Shown: positions 1 to 7,064, counted from the first letter of the stretch. The stretch: DNA of 11,961 nucleotides from Pseudomonadota bacterium (GCA_023433185.1 JAEZEN010000141.1:1-11961), one strand, 5' to 3'. Numbers and translations are program-made. The notes: generated by a model from the sequence alone, not told the origin.

Positions 1-1
1 C

Positions 2-346
2 GCCTCGGGGGAGGGCATCTACTACGCCATGGAGAGCGGGCGGCTGGCGGCGGAGGCGGTCTCGGCCCGGCTCGCGACCGGCGACGCCCGGGCGCTCGGC
101 GAGGCCCGCCGGCAGTTCATGCGCGACCATGGCAGGGTGTTCTGGATCCTCGGCATGATGCAGCGGTTCTGGTACCGGAGCGACAGCCGCCGCGAGCGCT
201 TCGTCACCATGTGCCGCGACCCCGACGTGCAGCGGCTGACCTGGGAGGCGTACACCCAGAAGGCGCTGGTGCGGACCAGCCCCCTGGCCCATGCGCGGAT
301 CTTCTTCAAGGACATGGCCCACCTGCTCGGCGTCGTGCGGCCCTGA
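2..346 (+). CDS. bchP: Geranylgeranyl reductase (BchP-like), C-terminal part, cut by window start
   Basis: The reading frame is open from base 2 and ends at TGA 344-346, giving the last 114 residues of a protein of this family. It starts inside the conserved GEGIYYAMESGRLAAE segment, which closes the FAD-binding fold of geranylgeranyl reductases. It continues with the family-typical FWYRSD-RRERFV and DVQRLTWEAY blocks and a basic, hydrophobic tail (IFFKDMAHLLG). Known role of the family: stepwise NADPH-dependent reduction of the geranylgeranyl chain of (bacterio)chlorophyll or of geranylgeranyl diphosphate to phytyl, at the membrane. The tail blocks look closer to BchP/ChlP than to archaeal-type reductases. 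No other bacteriochlorophyll gene lies in the window, so phototrophy is not proven and a non-photosynthetic paralogue is possible. The N-terminal GxGxxG motif lies outside the window. Confidence 0.75.
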   Translation, partial: ASGEGIYYAMESGRLAAEAVSARLATGDARALGEARRQFMRDHGRVFWILGMMQRFWYRSDSRRERFVTMCRDPDVQRLTWEAYTQKALVRTSPLAHARIFFKDMAHLLGVVRP

Positions 347-354
347 GCACGGCC

Positions 355-618
355 TTGGAAGCGCTCTTCGCGTCCGGCCGCATCGTCACGCTGATCCTCG
401 TCGCGGTGGCGATCGAGGCCGCGGTTCTGCTCTGGCTGCTGCGCCATGCCGGCCGGCTGGCCTTCGGGGTCGCGGCGAACCTCGCGGCGGGCGCCTGCCT
501 GCTGCTCGCCGTGCGCTCGGCCCTTGTCGGCGCGCCGTGGCAGGCGACGGCGCTGTGGATCGCGCTGTCGCTGCCCGCCCACGTCCTCGACCTCTGGCTC
601 CGCCTCAGGCGCCCTTGA
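355..618 (+). CDS. Small three-helix membrane protein, function unknown
   Basis: I do not recognise a named family. The frame encodes 87 residues from a TTG at 355, eight bases after the stop of the reductase gene. An in-frame CTG at 343 overlapping that stop is an alternative start, and there is no clear Shine-Dalgarno sequence, so the gene may be translated by coupling. Three hydrophobic stretches are visible, at about residues 10-29, 35-58 and 62-82. They are separated by short arginine-containing turns (R30, R34, R54) and followed by an arginine-rich end (RLRR). The even spread of helices and charges argues for a real inner-membrane protein. Its 3' end overlaps the convergent E1 gene by 14 bp. 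Being directly behind the reductase gene suggests cotranscription with it. Confidence 0.6.
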   Translation: MEALFASGRIVTLILVAVAIEAAVLLWLLRHAGRLAFGVAANLAAGACLLLAVRSALVGAPWQATALWIALSLPAHVLDLWLRLRRP

Positions 619-2995
619 GGTGGCGGATCGGCCGGGCCGGGGCGAGCGCCTCGGCGGCCGCGACGATGCCCTGCGCGTCGATGCCGAAGTGCCGGTAGAG
701 GTCGGCGATGGTGCCGGTCTGGCCGAAATGCTCGACCCCCAGCGAGCGGGTGCGATGGCCGGCCACCGCGCCGAGCCAGCCGAGCGTCGCCGGGTGGCCG
801 TCGATCACGGTGACGAGGCCGCAGTGCCGCGGCAGGCCGGCGAACAGGCGCTCGATGTGGCTGCGGGCGTGCGGCAGGCCGCGCTCGCGGGCCCGCGCCG
901 CCGCCGTCCAGCCGGCATTGAGCCGGTCGGCGGAGGTGACGGCAAGCAGCCCCACGTCGCGGCGGTCCTCGGCCATCAGGCCGACGGCCTCGATCGCCTC
1001 GGGCGCCACGGTCCCGGTATAGGCCACCACCGTCTCCGCGTTCGGGCCGGGCTTCCGCATCCAGTAGGCGCCGTCGAGGATGTCCCGCTCGAGGTCCGCG
1101 GTCATGTCGCGCTTGATCTGCTCGACCGGCCGCGTCGAGAGGCGGAGATAGACCGAGCCGCCCGTCTCGTCGCGGAGCCCCGTCCGCTCCGAGGGTTCGC
1201 CCTCGCCGCCGCGCTGCATGTAGTCGAAGGCGAAGCGCATGATCACGGCGAGCTCGTCGACATAGGCCGGCTCGAAGGCGGCGAGGCCGTCCTGCGCCAT
1301 GCCGATCAGCGGCGAAGAGATCGACTGGTGGGCGCCGCCCTCGGGCGCGAGCGTCACGCCCGAGGGGGTCGCGACCAGGAGGAACCGGGCGTCCTGATAG
1401 CAGGCATAGTTGAGCGCATCGAGGCCGCGCTGGATGAAGGGGTCGTAGAGGGTGCCGACCGGCAGCAGCCGCCGGCCGAAGAGCGAATGCGACAAGCCGA
1501 GCGCCGAGAGCAGGATGAAGAGGTTCATCTCGGCGATGCCGAGTTCGATGTGCTGGCCCTTCGGCCCGAAGTCCCACTTCTGGGTCGAGGCGATCCGCTC
1601 CTCGCGGAAGGTGTCGGCCATCGATTCCCGGGCGAACAGGCCGCGGCGGTTGACGAAGGGCCCGAGATTGGTCGAGACGGTGACGTCGGGCGAGGTGGTG
1701 ACGATCGCATCGGCGAACGGCCCGCCGCCGCGGGCGATCTCGTCGAGGATCTTGCCGAAGCCGAACTGCGTCGAGGTCACCGCCGGCACGTCGGCGGCGA
1801 GGCGCTCCGGCACCGGGATCGCGTCGGCGTGGAGCCGTCGGGTGCCGGCACGGTTGAACGGCACCTCGGCGAGGAAGCGCTCGAAGTCCTTCGCCGGCAG
1901 CGACAGGCCCTCAAAGCGGTCCCATTCGTGCCCCGGGCGAATGCCCATTTCGGTGCGGAACGCGTCCATCTGCGCCGTGGTCATCAGGCCGGCATGGTTG
2001 TCCTTGTGGCCGGCGAGCGGCAGGCCGTGGCCCTTGATCGTGTAGGCGATGAAGCAGGTCGGGCGGTCGTGCCGTGCGGCCTCCTCGAACGCCTCCAGGA
2101 GCGAGGGCAGGTCGTGGCCGCCGAGATTGGTCATCAGCGCCGCAAGCTCGGCGTCGGTGCGCCGGTCGATCAGCGCCGAGACCGGCCCCTGGTCGCCGAT
2201 CGCGTCGTGGAGGCGCTTCCGCCACGCCGCCCCGCCCTGGAAGGTGAGGGCCGAATAGAGCTGGTTGGGGCACTCGTCGATGAACTTGCGCAGCGCGTCG
2301 CCGCCGGGCTCGCGGAAGGCGGCCTCCTGCAGCGCGCCGTACTTGAGGATGACCACGTCCCAGCCGAAGTTGCGGAACGTCGCCTCGAAGCGCGACCACA
2401 GGCCCTCGCGGATGACCGAGTCGAGGCTCTGGCGGTTGTAGTCGACCACCCACCAGGTGTTGCGGACGCCGTGCTTCCAGCCCTCGAGCAGCGCCTCGAA
2501 GATGTTGCCTTCGTCCATCTCGGCGTCGCCGACCAGCGCCACCATGCGGCCCTCCGCATGGCCGCTGCCCCAGCCATGGGCGCGCACGTAGTCCTGGACG
2601 AGCGAGGCGAACAGCGTCTGGGCCACCCCGAGCCCGACCGAGCCGGTCGAGAAGTCGACGTCGTCGACGTCCTTGGTGCGCGACGGGTAGCTCTGGGCGC
2701 CCTTGTAGGCGCGGAACGCCTCGAGCTTCTCGCGGCTCTGGTTGCCGAGGAGATACTGGATGGCGTGGAACACCGGGCTGGCATGGGGCTTCACCGCCAC
2801 CCGGTCCTCGGGGCGGAGTGTCGCGAAGTAGAGCGCGGTCATCACGGTCGCGAGCGAGGCGGAGGAGGCCTGGTGGCCGCCGACCTTGAGGCCGTCGCCG
2901 TTCTCGCGGATGTGGTTGGCGTTGTGGATCATCCACGACGACAGCCACAGCACCTTCCGCTCCAGTTCCGACAGGATCGCCAGCGCGTCGGCCAT
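605..2995 (-). CDS. Homodimeric 2-oxoacid dehydrogenase E1 / transketolase-like ThDP enzyme (MdeB/AceE type)
   Basis: The product is 796 residues. The start ATG at 2995 is chosen over an upstream in-frame codon at 3025 because GGGAGG (3002-3007) sits six bases before it. Residues about 25-340 form the pyrimidine-binding transketolase half: H71/H77 in KPHASPVFHA, and the thiamine-diphosphate motif GDAEMDEGN (156-164) ending with DYN at 185-187, close to the GDGEMDE motif of AceE. A KGHGLPLAGHKDNHAG block lies at 321-336. The second half holds the GIAEMN block (486-491) with the cofactor-activating glutamate E489. AceE is about 887 residues, so this is the shorter MdeB-like form. Known relatives decarboxylate pyruvate or 2-oxobutyrate and pass the acyl group to a lipoyl E2. 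No E2 or E3 gene is present here. Databases may call it simply transketolase. The divergent Lrp/AsnC gene supports an amino-acid-derived 2-oxoacid as substrate (inference). Confidence 0.85.
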   Translation of the reverse strand: MADALAILSELERKVLWLSSWMIHNANHIRENGDGLKVGGHQASSASLATVMTALYFATLRPEDRVAVKPHASPVFHAIQYLLGNQSREKLEAFRAYKGAQSYPSRTKDVDDVDFSTGSVGLGVAQTLFASLVQDYVRAHGWGSGHAEGRMVALVGDAEMDEGNIFEALLEGWKHGVRNTWWVVDYNRQSLDSVIREGLWSRFEATFRNFGWDVVILKYGALQEAAFREPGGDALRKFIDECPNQLYSALTFQGGAAWRKRLHDAIGDQGPVSALIDRRTDAELAALMTNLGGHDLPSLLEAFEEAARHDRPTCFIAYTIKGHGLPLAGHKDNHAGLMTTAQMDAFRTEMGIRPGHEWDRFEGLSLPAKDFERFLAEVPFNRAGTRRLHADAIPVPERLAADVPAVTSTQFGFGKILDEIARGGGPFADAIVTTSPDVTVSTNLGPFVNRRGLFARESMADTFREERIASTQKWDFGPKGQHIELGIAEMNLFILLSALGLSHSLFGRRLLPVGTLYDPFIQRGLDALNYACYQDARFLLVATPSGVTLAPEGGAHQSISSPLIGMAQDGLAAFEPAYVDELAVIMRFAFDYMQRGGEGEPSERTGLRDETGGSVYLRLSTRPVEQIKRDMTADLERDILDGAYWMRKPGPNAETVVAYTGTVAPEAIEAVGLMAEDRRDVGLLAVTSADRLNAGWTAAARARERGLPHARSHIERLFAGLPRHCGLVTVIDGHPATLGWLGAVAGHRTRSLGVEHFGQTGTIADLYRHFGIDAQGIVAAAEALAPARPIRHLKGA

Positions 2996-3114
2996 GATGT
3001 GCCTCCCATTGCAGCCAGGCCGCATCGTAGGGGACCGCGATTGGCGTTTCCCGGCGTTTTTCGTCAGCCGCTTCCGTGATATTGGCGGATTCCACCAAGG
3101 GGAGGCCTTTGCAC
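2996..3114. promoter_or_regulatory. Divergent control region between E1 gene and Lrp/AsnC gene
   Basis: This 119-bp stretch separates two start codons pointing apart and carries both ribosome-binding sites (GGGAGG, complement of 3002-3007, and AAGGGGAGG at 3097-3105). It contains two copies of ATTGGCG (3040-3046 and 3081-3087), 41 bp apart, close to four helical turns. It also contains two copies of GGCGTTT (3043-3049 and 3053-3059), exactly 10 bp apart. Phased short repeats fit binding by an Lrp-type octamer, which often controls its own divergent target. That is inference, because the repeats do not match a strict Lrp consensus. No convincing -35/-10 pair was found. Confidence 0.5.
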
Positions 3115-3585
3115 ATGACGGAACGCGCGCTCGACACCATCGACCGGAAGATCCTCACGGCGCTCCAGCGCGACGGGCGCATGTCGATGGCGGACCTTGC
3201 GGCGGAGGTCGGGCTGTCGCCCAGCCCCTGCGCCCGCCGGGTCGGGCTGCTCGAGGATGCCGGCGTGATCGAGCGCTATGTCGCGGTGGTCAACCAGAAG
3301 GCGGTCGGCCTGCCGGTCAGCGTCTTCGTCTCGATCAAGCTCGCGAGCCAGCGCGAGGAGGCGCTCACCGCCTTCGCTGCGGCGATTGCCCGCTGGCCGG
3401 AGGTGCTGGAGTGCTACCTGATGACCGGCCCGCGCGACTACCTGCTGCGGGTGGTCGCGGCCGATCTCGGTGCCTATGAGCGCTTCCTCAAGCAGAAGCT
3501 GACGCGGCTCGACGGCATCGCCTCGATTGAATCGAGTTTTGCTTTGGAACAGGTGAAGTATAGTAATGTATTACCAATGACTTAG
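3115..3585 (+). CDS. Lrp/AsnC family transcriptional regulator
   Basis: The product is 156 residues, the usual Lrp length. ATG 3115 is chosen over an in-frame GTG at 3076 because AAGGGGAGG (3097-3105) precedes it by nine bases and the family N-terminus (LDTIDRKILTALQRDGR) begins at once. A helix-turn-helix lies at about residues 24-46 (MADLAAEVGLSPSPCARRV), followed by EDAGVIERYVAVVN. The ligand-sensing RAM domain fills about 65-150, with GPRDYLLRVVA and the typical end SSFALEQVKYS. Known members bind amino acids or related small molecules and regulate neighbouring catabolic genes. Here the neighbour is the divergent E1 gene, as mdeR accompanies mdeAB in Pseudomonas putida. The last 60 bases are unusually AT-rich, yet they encode the conserved tail, so no truncation is implied. 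Confidence 0.92.
   Translation: MTERALDTIDRKILTALQRDGRMSMADLAAEVGLSPSPCARRVGLLEDAGVIERYVAVVNQKAVGLPVSVFVSIKLASQREEALTAFAAAIARWPEVLECYLMTGPRDYLLRVVAADLGAYERFLKQKLTRLDGIASIESSFALEQVKYSNVLPMT
3522..3540 (+). repeat. Palindrome followed by T-run inside the 3' end of the Lrp gene
   Basis: CTCGATTGAATCGAG at 3522-3536 is a 15-base palindrome (7-bp arms around one G) followed by TTTT (3537-3540). As RNA it can form a five-base-pair stem with a five-base loop before a U-run, a weak terminator shape. It also encodes part of the conserved Lrp tail (SIESSF), so chance is a real possibility. Confidence 0.3.
3544..3572 (+). promoter_or_regulatory. Weak promoter candidate for the GGDEF gene, inside the end of the Lrp gene
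   Basis: TTGGAA (3544-3549) and TGTATT (3567-3572) are 17 bp apart, each matching four of six bases of the housekeeping consensus. They lie in the most AT-rich patch of the window, about 160 bp before the cyclase start. Supported by composition and spacing only. Confidence 0.25.
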
Positions 3586-3730
3586 GGCGCCAATGAAGGG
3601 CCATTATGCGATTTCCGGGCGAAAAGTACGCCAGTTCCCGGCCATACGTGCTATGAGTGGGATGAGACAGGCACGTCCTGCGCGGCGCCAAACGGTCGCG
3701 TCATGCCGCCGATGGTCTTGAAATGCCCCG

Positions 3731-4696
3731 ATGGGGCCCGACCGCGAAGCTGGTAGACCGCCGATGGCGCCTGATTGCGAAGATGGAACCCTCCTTGTTG
3801 CCGTCCTGGACGCGCTGACGTCCCAGATCTGCGTGCTCAATGCCGGTGGCACGATCACCCTGGTCAACGAGGCATGGCGGAAGTTTTCTATCGAGAACGT
3901 CGGGGTTCCCACGCGGACGGGGCTCGGTGCGCACTACCTCGAGACCTGCCGGTCCGCGACCGGCGCCGGCGCCGAGGAGGCGCAGCTCTTCGCGGATGGT
4001 GTGCAGATGGTCCTCGAAGGCAGGAGCGACCTCTTCCAACTTGAATATCCGTGCCACGCGCCGACGGAGGATCGGTGGTTCGTCGGCCGCGTGACGCCGC
4101 TGCCCTCCGTGATGAAGGGCGCCGTGGTCTCGCACCAGAACGTAACCGATCGCAAGCGCGTGGAGCTTCAGCTCGCGCGCCTTGCCGCGACCGACCCGCT
4201 CACCAGCCTCCCGAACCGCCGCTACTTCCTGGAGGCCGCGTCCCGGGAACTGGAGCGGTTGCGGCGCTTCAAGGTGCCGGCAGCGGTCGTGATGCTGGAC
4301 ATCGATCACTTCAAGGCGATCAACGACACCTATGGGCATGCCGCCGGCGACGAGGCCCTGCGGCAGGTGGCGAGCGTCGCGACGGCCCATCTCCGGGCGG
4401 TCGACATCCTGGCGAGGCTTGGCGGGGAGGAGTTCGCTCTGTTGCTGCCCGGCACGTCCGAGCACGGCGCCATGATCGTCGCCGAAAGGCTTCGCACTGC
4501 CCTGGCCGAAGGCCCGGTGCATCACGAGTTTGGCATAACCGCAAGCTTCGGCGTTGCGGAGGTGTCGGGCGACGACACGGGCATCGACGATGCGCTGCGG
4601 AGGGCCGACGCCGCCCTCTACGCCGCCAAGCATTCGGGCCGGAACCGCGTTCTTGGCGTGTCCGACCTTGTGGGGATGACGGACGCCCGCCTCTGA
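3731..4696 (+). CDS. PAS-GGDEF diguanylate cyclase
   Basis: The product is 321 residues and predicted soluble, with no membrane helix or signal peptide. A PAS sensor domain spans about residues 22-140 (ICVLNAGGTITLVNEAWRKF, then YPCHAPTEDRWFVGRVTPL and the closing VVSHQNVTDRK). A GGDEF domain spans about 150-310. It has the entry motif DPLTSLPNRR, the metal/substrate segment MLDIDHFKAINDTYGH (188-203), the active site GGEEF (231-235) and an intact inhibitory site RAVD (222-225), five residues before it. It should therefore make cyclic di-GMP from GTP with product feedback, in response to a signal or ligand at the PAS domain. No EAL domain follows. ATG 3731 is the first in-frame start after a stop at 3719. 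ATG 3764 (residue 12) is equally possible because neither has a good ribosome-binding site. Confidence 0.9.
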   Translation: MGPDREAGRPPMAPDCEDGTLLVAVLDALTSQICVLNAGGTITLVNEAWRKFSIENVGVPTRTGLGAHYLETCRSATGAGAEEAQLFADGVQMVLEGRSDLFQLEYPCHAPTEDRWFVGRVTPLPSVMKGAVVSHQNVTDRKRVELQLARLAATDPLTSLPNRRYFLEAASRELERLRRFKVPAAVVMLDIDHFKAINDTYGHAAGDEALRQVASVATAHLRAVDILARLGGEEFALLLPGTSEHGAMIVAERLRTALAEGPVHHEFGITASFGVAEVSGDDTGIDDALRRADAALYAAKHSGRNRVLGVSDLVGMTDARL

Positions 4697-4866
4697 TCGA
4701 CCGCCGCCGCGGACTTGGTTTCCTCCAGGCGACGCCCGCAGGCCACGAACCCGGCCGGGACGTGCGCGGCCCCGCGACCCCCGCCGCGCGAAGCCCCCGG
4801 GACCGGGACTCGTCACGCGCGACGCGGAGCGCTATGCCATCCTTTCGCAGGGTCATGGGGGGTCGC

Positions 4867-5781
4867 ATGCCGAACGGGAAGGGTCAGGTCGGGTTCGTCG
4901 GCGTCGGGCTGATGGGCCACGGCATGGCGAAGAACATCATGGCGAAGGGCGGTTATCCGCTCGCCGTCCTCGCCAACCGCAACCGTGTGCCGGTGGACGA
5001 CCTCGTCGCCCGCGGCGCCACCGAGGCGAGGGATGCGGCATCGCTCGCCGCCGGCTCCGACGTGGTCATCACCTGCCTGCCCTCGGCGGTCGAGTTCGAG
5101 GCGGTCTATCTCGCCCCGGGCGGGCTCCTGTCCGGGGCGCGGCCCGGCACGATCTTCGTCGACGCCACCACCAACGAACCGGAGGCGACGCGCCGGGTCG
5201 GGGCGGTGCTGGAAGCCGCCGGCTGCCACCTGGTCGATGCCGCCCTGGGGCGCACGCCGAAGGAGGCCGAGGAGGGGCGGGCGAGCACCTATGTCGGCGG
5301 CGATCCGGCGGTCATCGCGCGGGTCAGGCCGATCCTCGAATCCTACGCCGACACGATCGTCGTCTGCGGGCCGCTCGGTGCCGGGGCCACCTGCAAGCTC
5401 CTCAACAACTCGATCTCGATGGGCATGCTGATGATGATCTCGGAAACCCTTGCGGCCGCGTCGAAGCTCGGGGTCGACCTGCCTGCGCTGGCCGACGTGC
5501 TGTCGGCGGGCGGCGTCAACAGCGGCATGTGGCGGGCGCTGCGGCCGTGGATTCTCGAGGGCGATGTCGGCGGGCTGCTCGCCACGATCCGGACCGGCGC
5601 CAAGGACATCCGCGCCTATGCCCGCCTCGCCGAGGATGCCGGCGTCTCGGTGCCGGTGGCGCAGGCGATCAACCAGCAGTTCCGGATGGTGGTCAACCAG
5701 GGCCACGAGGACCGCATGATGCCGGTGCTGCCCGGCATCCTCGCCGAACTCAACGGCGGCAGGATCCGGGACGTGAAGTAG
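4867..5781 (+). CDS. NAD(P)-dependent oxidoreductase, beta-hydroxyacid dehydrogenase family
   Basis: The product is 304 residues, the usual length for the 3-hydroxyisobutyrate / tartronate-semialdehyde reductase family. ATG 4867 places the Rossmann motif VGFVGVGLMG at residues 8-17; in-frame ATGs at 4834 and 4855 would only add a short tail. NRNR at 37-40 after the second strand suggests NADP rather than NAD (inference). The catalytic lysine is K177 in GAGATCKLLNN. The substrate loop at 124-137 reads DAALGRTPKEAEEG, where classical members have a DAPVSGG-type sequence, so the substrate is probably not 3-hydroxyisobutyrate. The family interconverts beta-hydroxyacids and semialdehydes or ketoacids. 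It is the first of five same-strand metabolic genes; an inverted repeat follows its stop. Confidence 0.88.
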   Translation: MPNGKGQVGFVGVGLMGHGMAKNIMAKGGYPLAVLANRNRVPVDDLVARGATEARDAASLAAGSDVVITCLPSAVEFEAVYLAPGGLLSGARPGTIFVDATTNEPEATRRVGAVLEAAGCHLVDAALGRTPKEAEEGRASTYVGGDPAVIARVRPILESYADTIVVCGPLGAGATCKLLNNSISMGMLMMISETLAAASKLGVDLPALADVLSAGGVNSGMWRALRPWILEGDVGGLLATIRTGAKDIRAYARLAEDAGVSVPVAQAINQQFRMVVNQGHEDRMMPVLPGILAELNGGRIRDVK

Positions 5782-5802
5782 GATTCGCCGCGGCTTGTGG
5801 TC

Positions 5803-5843
5803 CCGCCGCCGGCAACCGGTCCTTGAAGCTTCCCCGGCGGCGG
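5803..5843 (+). terminator. Strong GC inverted repeat after the oxidoreductase gene, possible terminator or attenuator
   Basis: CCGCCGCCGG (5803-5812) and CCGGCGGCGG (5834-5843) form perfect 10-bp arms around a 21-base loop, beginning 22 bases after the stop at 5781. No T-run follows, so it is not a classical intrinsic terminator. It could reduce transcription into the bicupin gene or protect the upstream mRNA end. Confidence 0.4.
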
Positions 5844-5895
5844 ATACGATGTGCCCCGTACAGGGGAGCCGGACGTTTCGCCGTTGTCGTTCCAT

Positions 5896-5905
5896 GGGCA
5901 TGCCC
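5896..5905. repeat. Ten-base palindrome upstream of the bicupin gene
   Basis: GGGCATGCCC is a perfect palindrome 52 bp before the bicupin start, in the 176-bp gap that also holds the inverted repeat at 5803-5843. It could be an operator half of a regulatory site, but single short palindromes are frequent in GC-rich DNA. Confidence 0.2.
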
Positions 5906-5957
5906 GGGCGGCGGCGCGAGGGCCCTCTTCTGCCGAGTTTTGACAGAGGAAACAGGC

Positions 5958-7064
5958 ATGTATTCGTTCTCGCTTCCCGTCGGCTCCGAAGGCGGCGACA
6001 CCAGCTTCCAGAACAACCTGCCCGACCCGGTGACGTCGGGTGCCGACCTGCCGACGTTCAGGTTCGCCCTCGAGAAGTCGGAGGGACGGGTGCTCGGCGG
6101 CAGCTACGGCAAGGAGGCGACCGTCGCGCAGCTGCCGATCTCCAAGGGTCTCGCCGGCGTCTCGATGCGGATGGAGCCCGGCGTGATGCGCGAACTCCAT
6201 TGGCATGCGACCGCGGCGGAGTGGGCCTTCGTCACCGAGGGGCGGGTGCGGACGACGGTCATCGATCCCAGCGGCTGCGCCGAGACCAACGATTTCGAGC
6301 CGGGCGACATCTGGTACTTTCCGCGCGGCCACGGCCACGTCATCGAGACGCTGGGCGAGAGGCCCTGCCACTTCATCCTCGTCTTCGACAACGGCTACTT
6401 CTCCGAGTTCGGCACCTTCAGCATCAGCGACTGGATCGGGCACGCGCCGAAGGACCTGCTCGCCAAGAACTTCCGGGTGCCGGCCGCGACCTTCGACAGC
6501 TTCCCGAGGGAGGAGGTCTATTTCGCCAAGGGCCGGATTCCGCCCGCCGTGGCCCATCCGCCGCTCCAGGGCTGGAAGGCGCCGCCGCTCACCCACAAGT
6601 TCAGCATGATGGCGCAGAAGCCGTTCGAGACCTTCGACGGCGGGATCGAGTGGCGGGTCGAGGCGGCGCAGTTTCCGATCTCGTCGACGATGACCGGCGT
6701 GGTGCTCGACATGGAGCCCGGCGCGCTCCGGGAACTCCACTGGCATCCCAACGCGGCCGAGTGGCAATACGTGCTCGCCGGCCGGCTCAGCGTGACGCTG
6801 TTCGGCTCCAAGGGACGCTGGCGGCAGGAGGTGCTCGACCAGGGCGATGTCGGGTACATCCCCCAGGGCTTCGGCCATTCGATCGAGAACGTCGGCACCG
6901 ACAAGGCCCGCATCCTGATCGTCTTCAACAGCGGCCACTACCAGACCATCGACCTGTCGCAGTGGATCGCCGGCAACCCGGTCGATGTGCTGGCAACCAA
7001 TTTCGGCCAGGACCCGTCGGTCTTCGAGCGCTTCCCGCGGAGCGACGTGTTCATCACCCGGTAG
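5958..7064 (+). CDS. Bicupin protein of the oxalate decarboxylase family
   Basis: The product is 368 residues, with AGAGGA (5945-5950) seven bases before ATG 5958. Two cupin domains each carry a full metal site: H81, H83, E88 and H127 in the first (RELHWH...EW), H261, H263, E268 and H307 in the second. R78 and R258 match the conserved active-site arginines of Bacillus subtilis OxdC. The active-site lid reads SEFG at 149-152, where OxdC has SENS. The glutamate needed for decarboxylation is kept (E150) but the next two residues differ. Known enzymes use Mn to convert oxalate to formate and CO2. There is no signal peptide, so it is cytoplasmic. The first metal site has four residues between H83 and E88, one more than OxdC. 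Oxalate or a related alpha-keto/dicarboxylic acid is the likely substrate. Confidence 0.88.
   Translation: MYSFSLPVGSEGGDTSFQNNLPDPVTSGADLPTFRFALEKSEGRVLGGSYGKEATVAQLPISKGLAGVSMRMEPGVMRELHWHATAAEWAFVTEGRVRTTVIDPSGCAETNDFEPGDIWYFPRGHGHVIETLGERPCHFILVFDNGYFSEFGTFSISDWIGHAPKDLLAKNFRVPAATFDSFPREEVYFAKGRIPPAVAHPPLQGWKAPPLTHKFSMMAQKPFETFDGGIEWRVEAAQFPISSTMTGVVLDMEPGALRELHWHPNAAEWQYVLAGRLSVTLFGSKGRWRQEVLDQGDVGYIPQGFGHSIENVGTDKARILIVFNSGHYQTIDLSQWIAGNPVDVLATNFGQDPSVFERFPRSDVFITR

Noticed and set aside
446..3079. Long plus-strand open frame of 877 codons opposite the E1 gene
   Set aside because: It mirrors codon bias of the minus-strand E1 gene, is arginine/glutamate-rich without domain order, and the E1 frame has clear family motifs.
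4051..4866. Upstream extension of the beta-hydroxyacid dehydrogenase frame through the GGDEF gene
   Set aside because: The extension is out-of-frame shadow of the cyclase; family homology starts only at about 4885 and the Rossmann motif needs a start at 4867 or slightly before.
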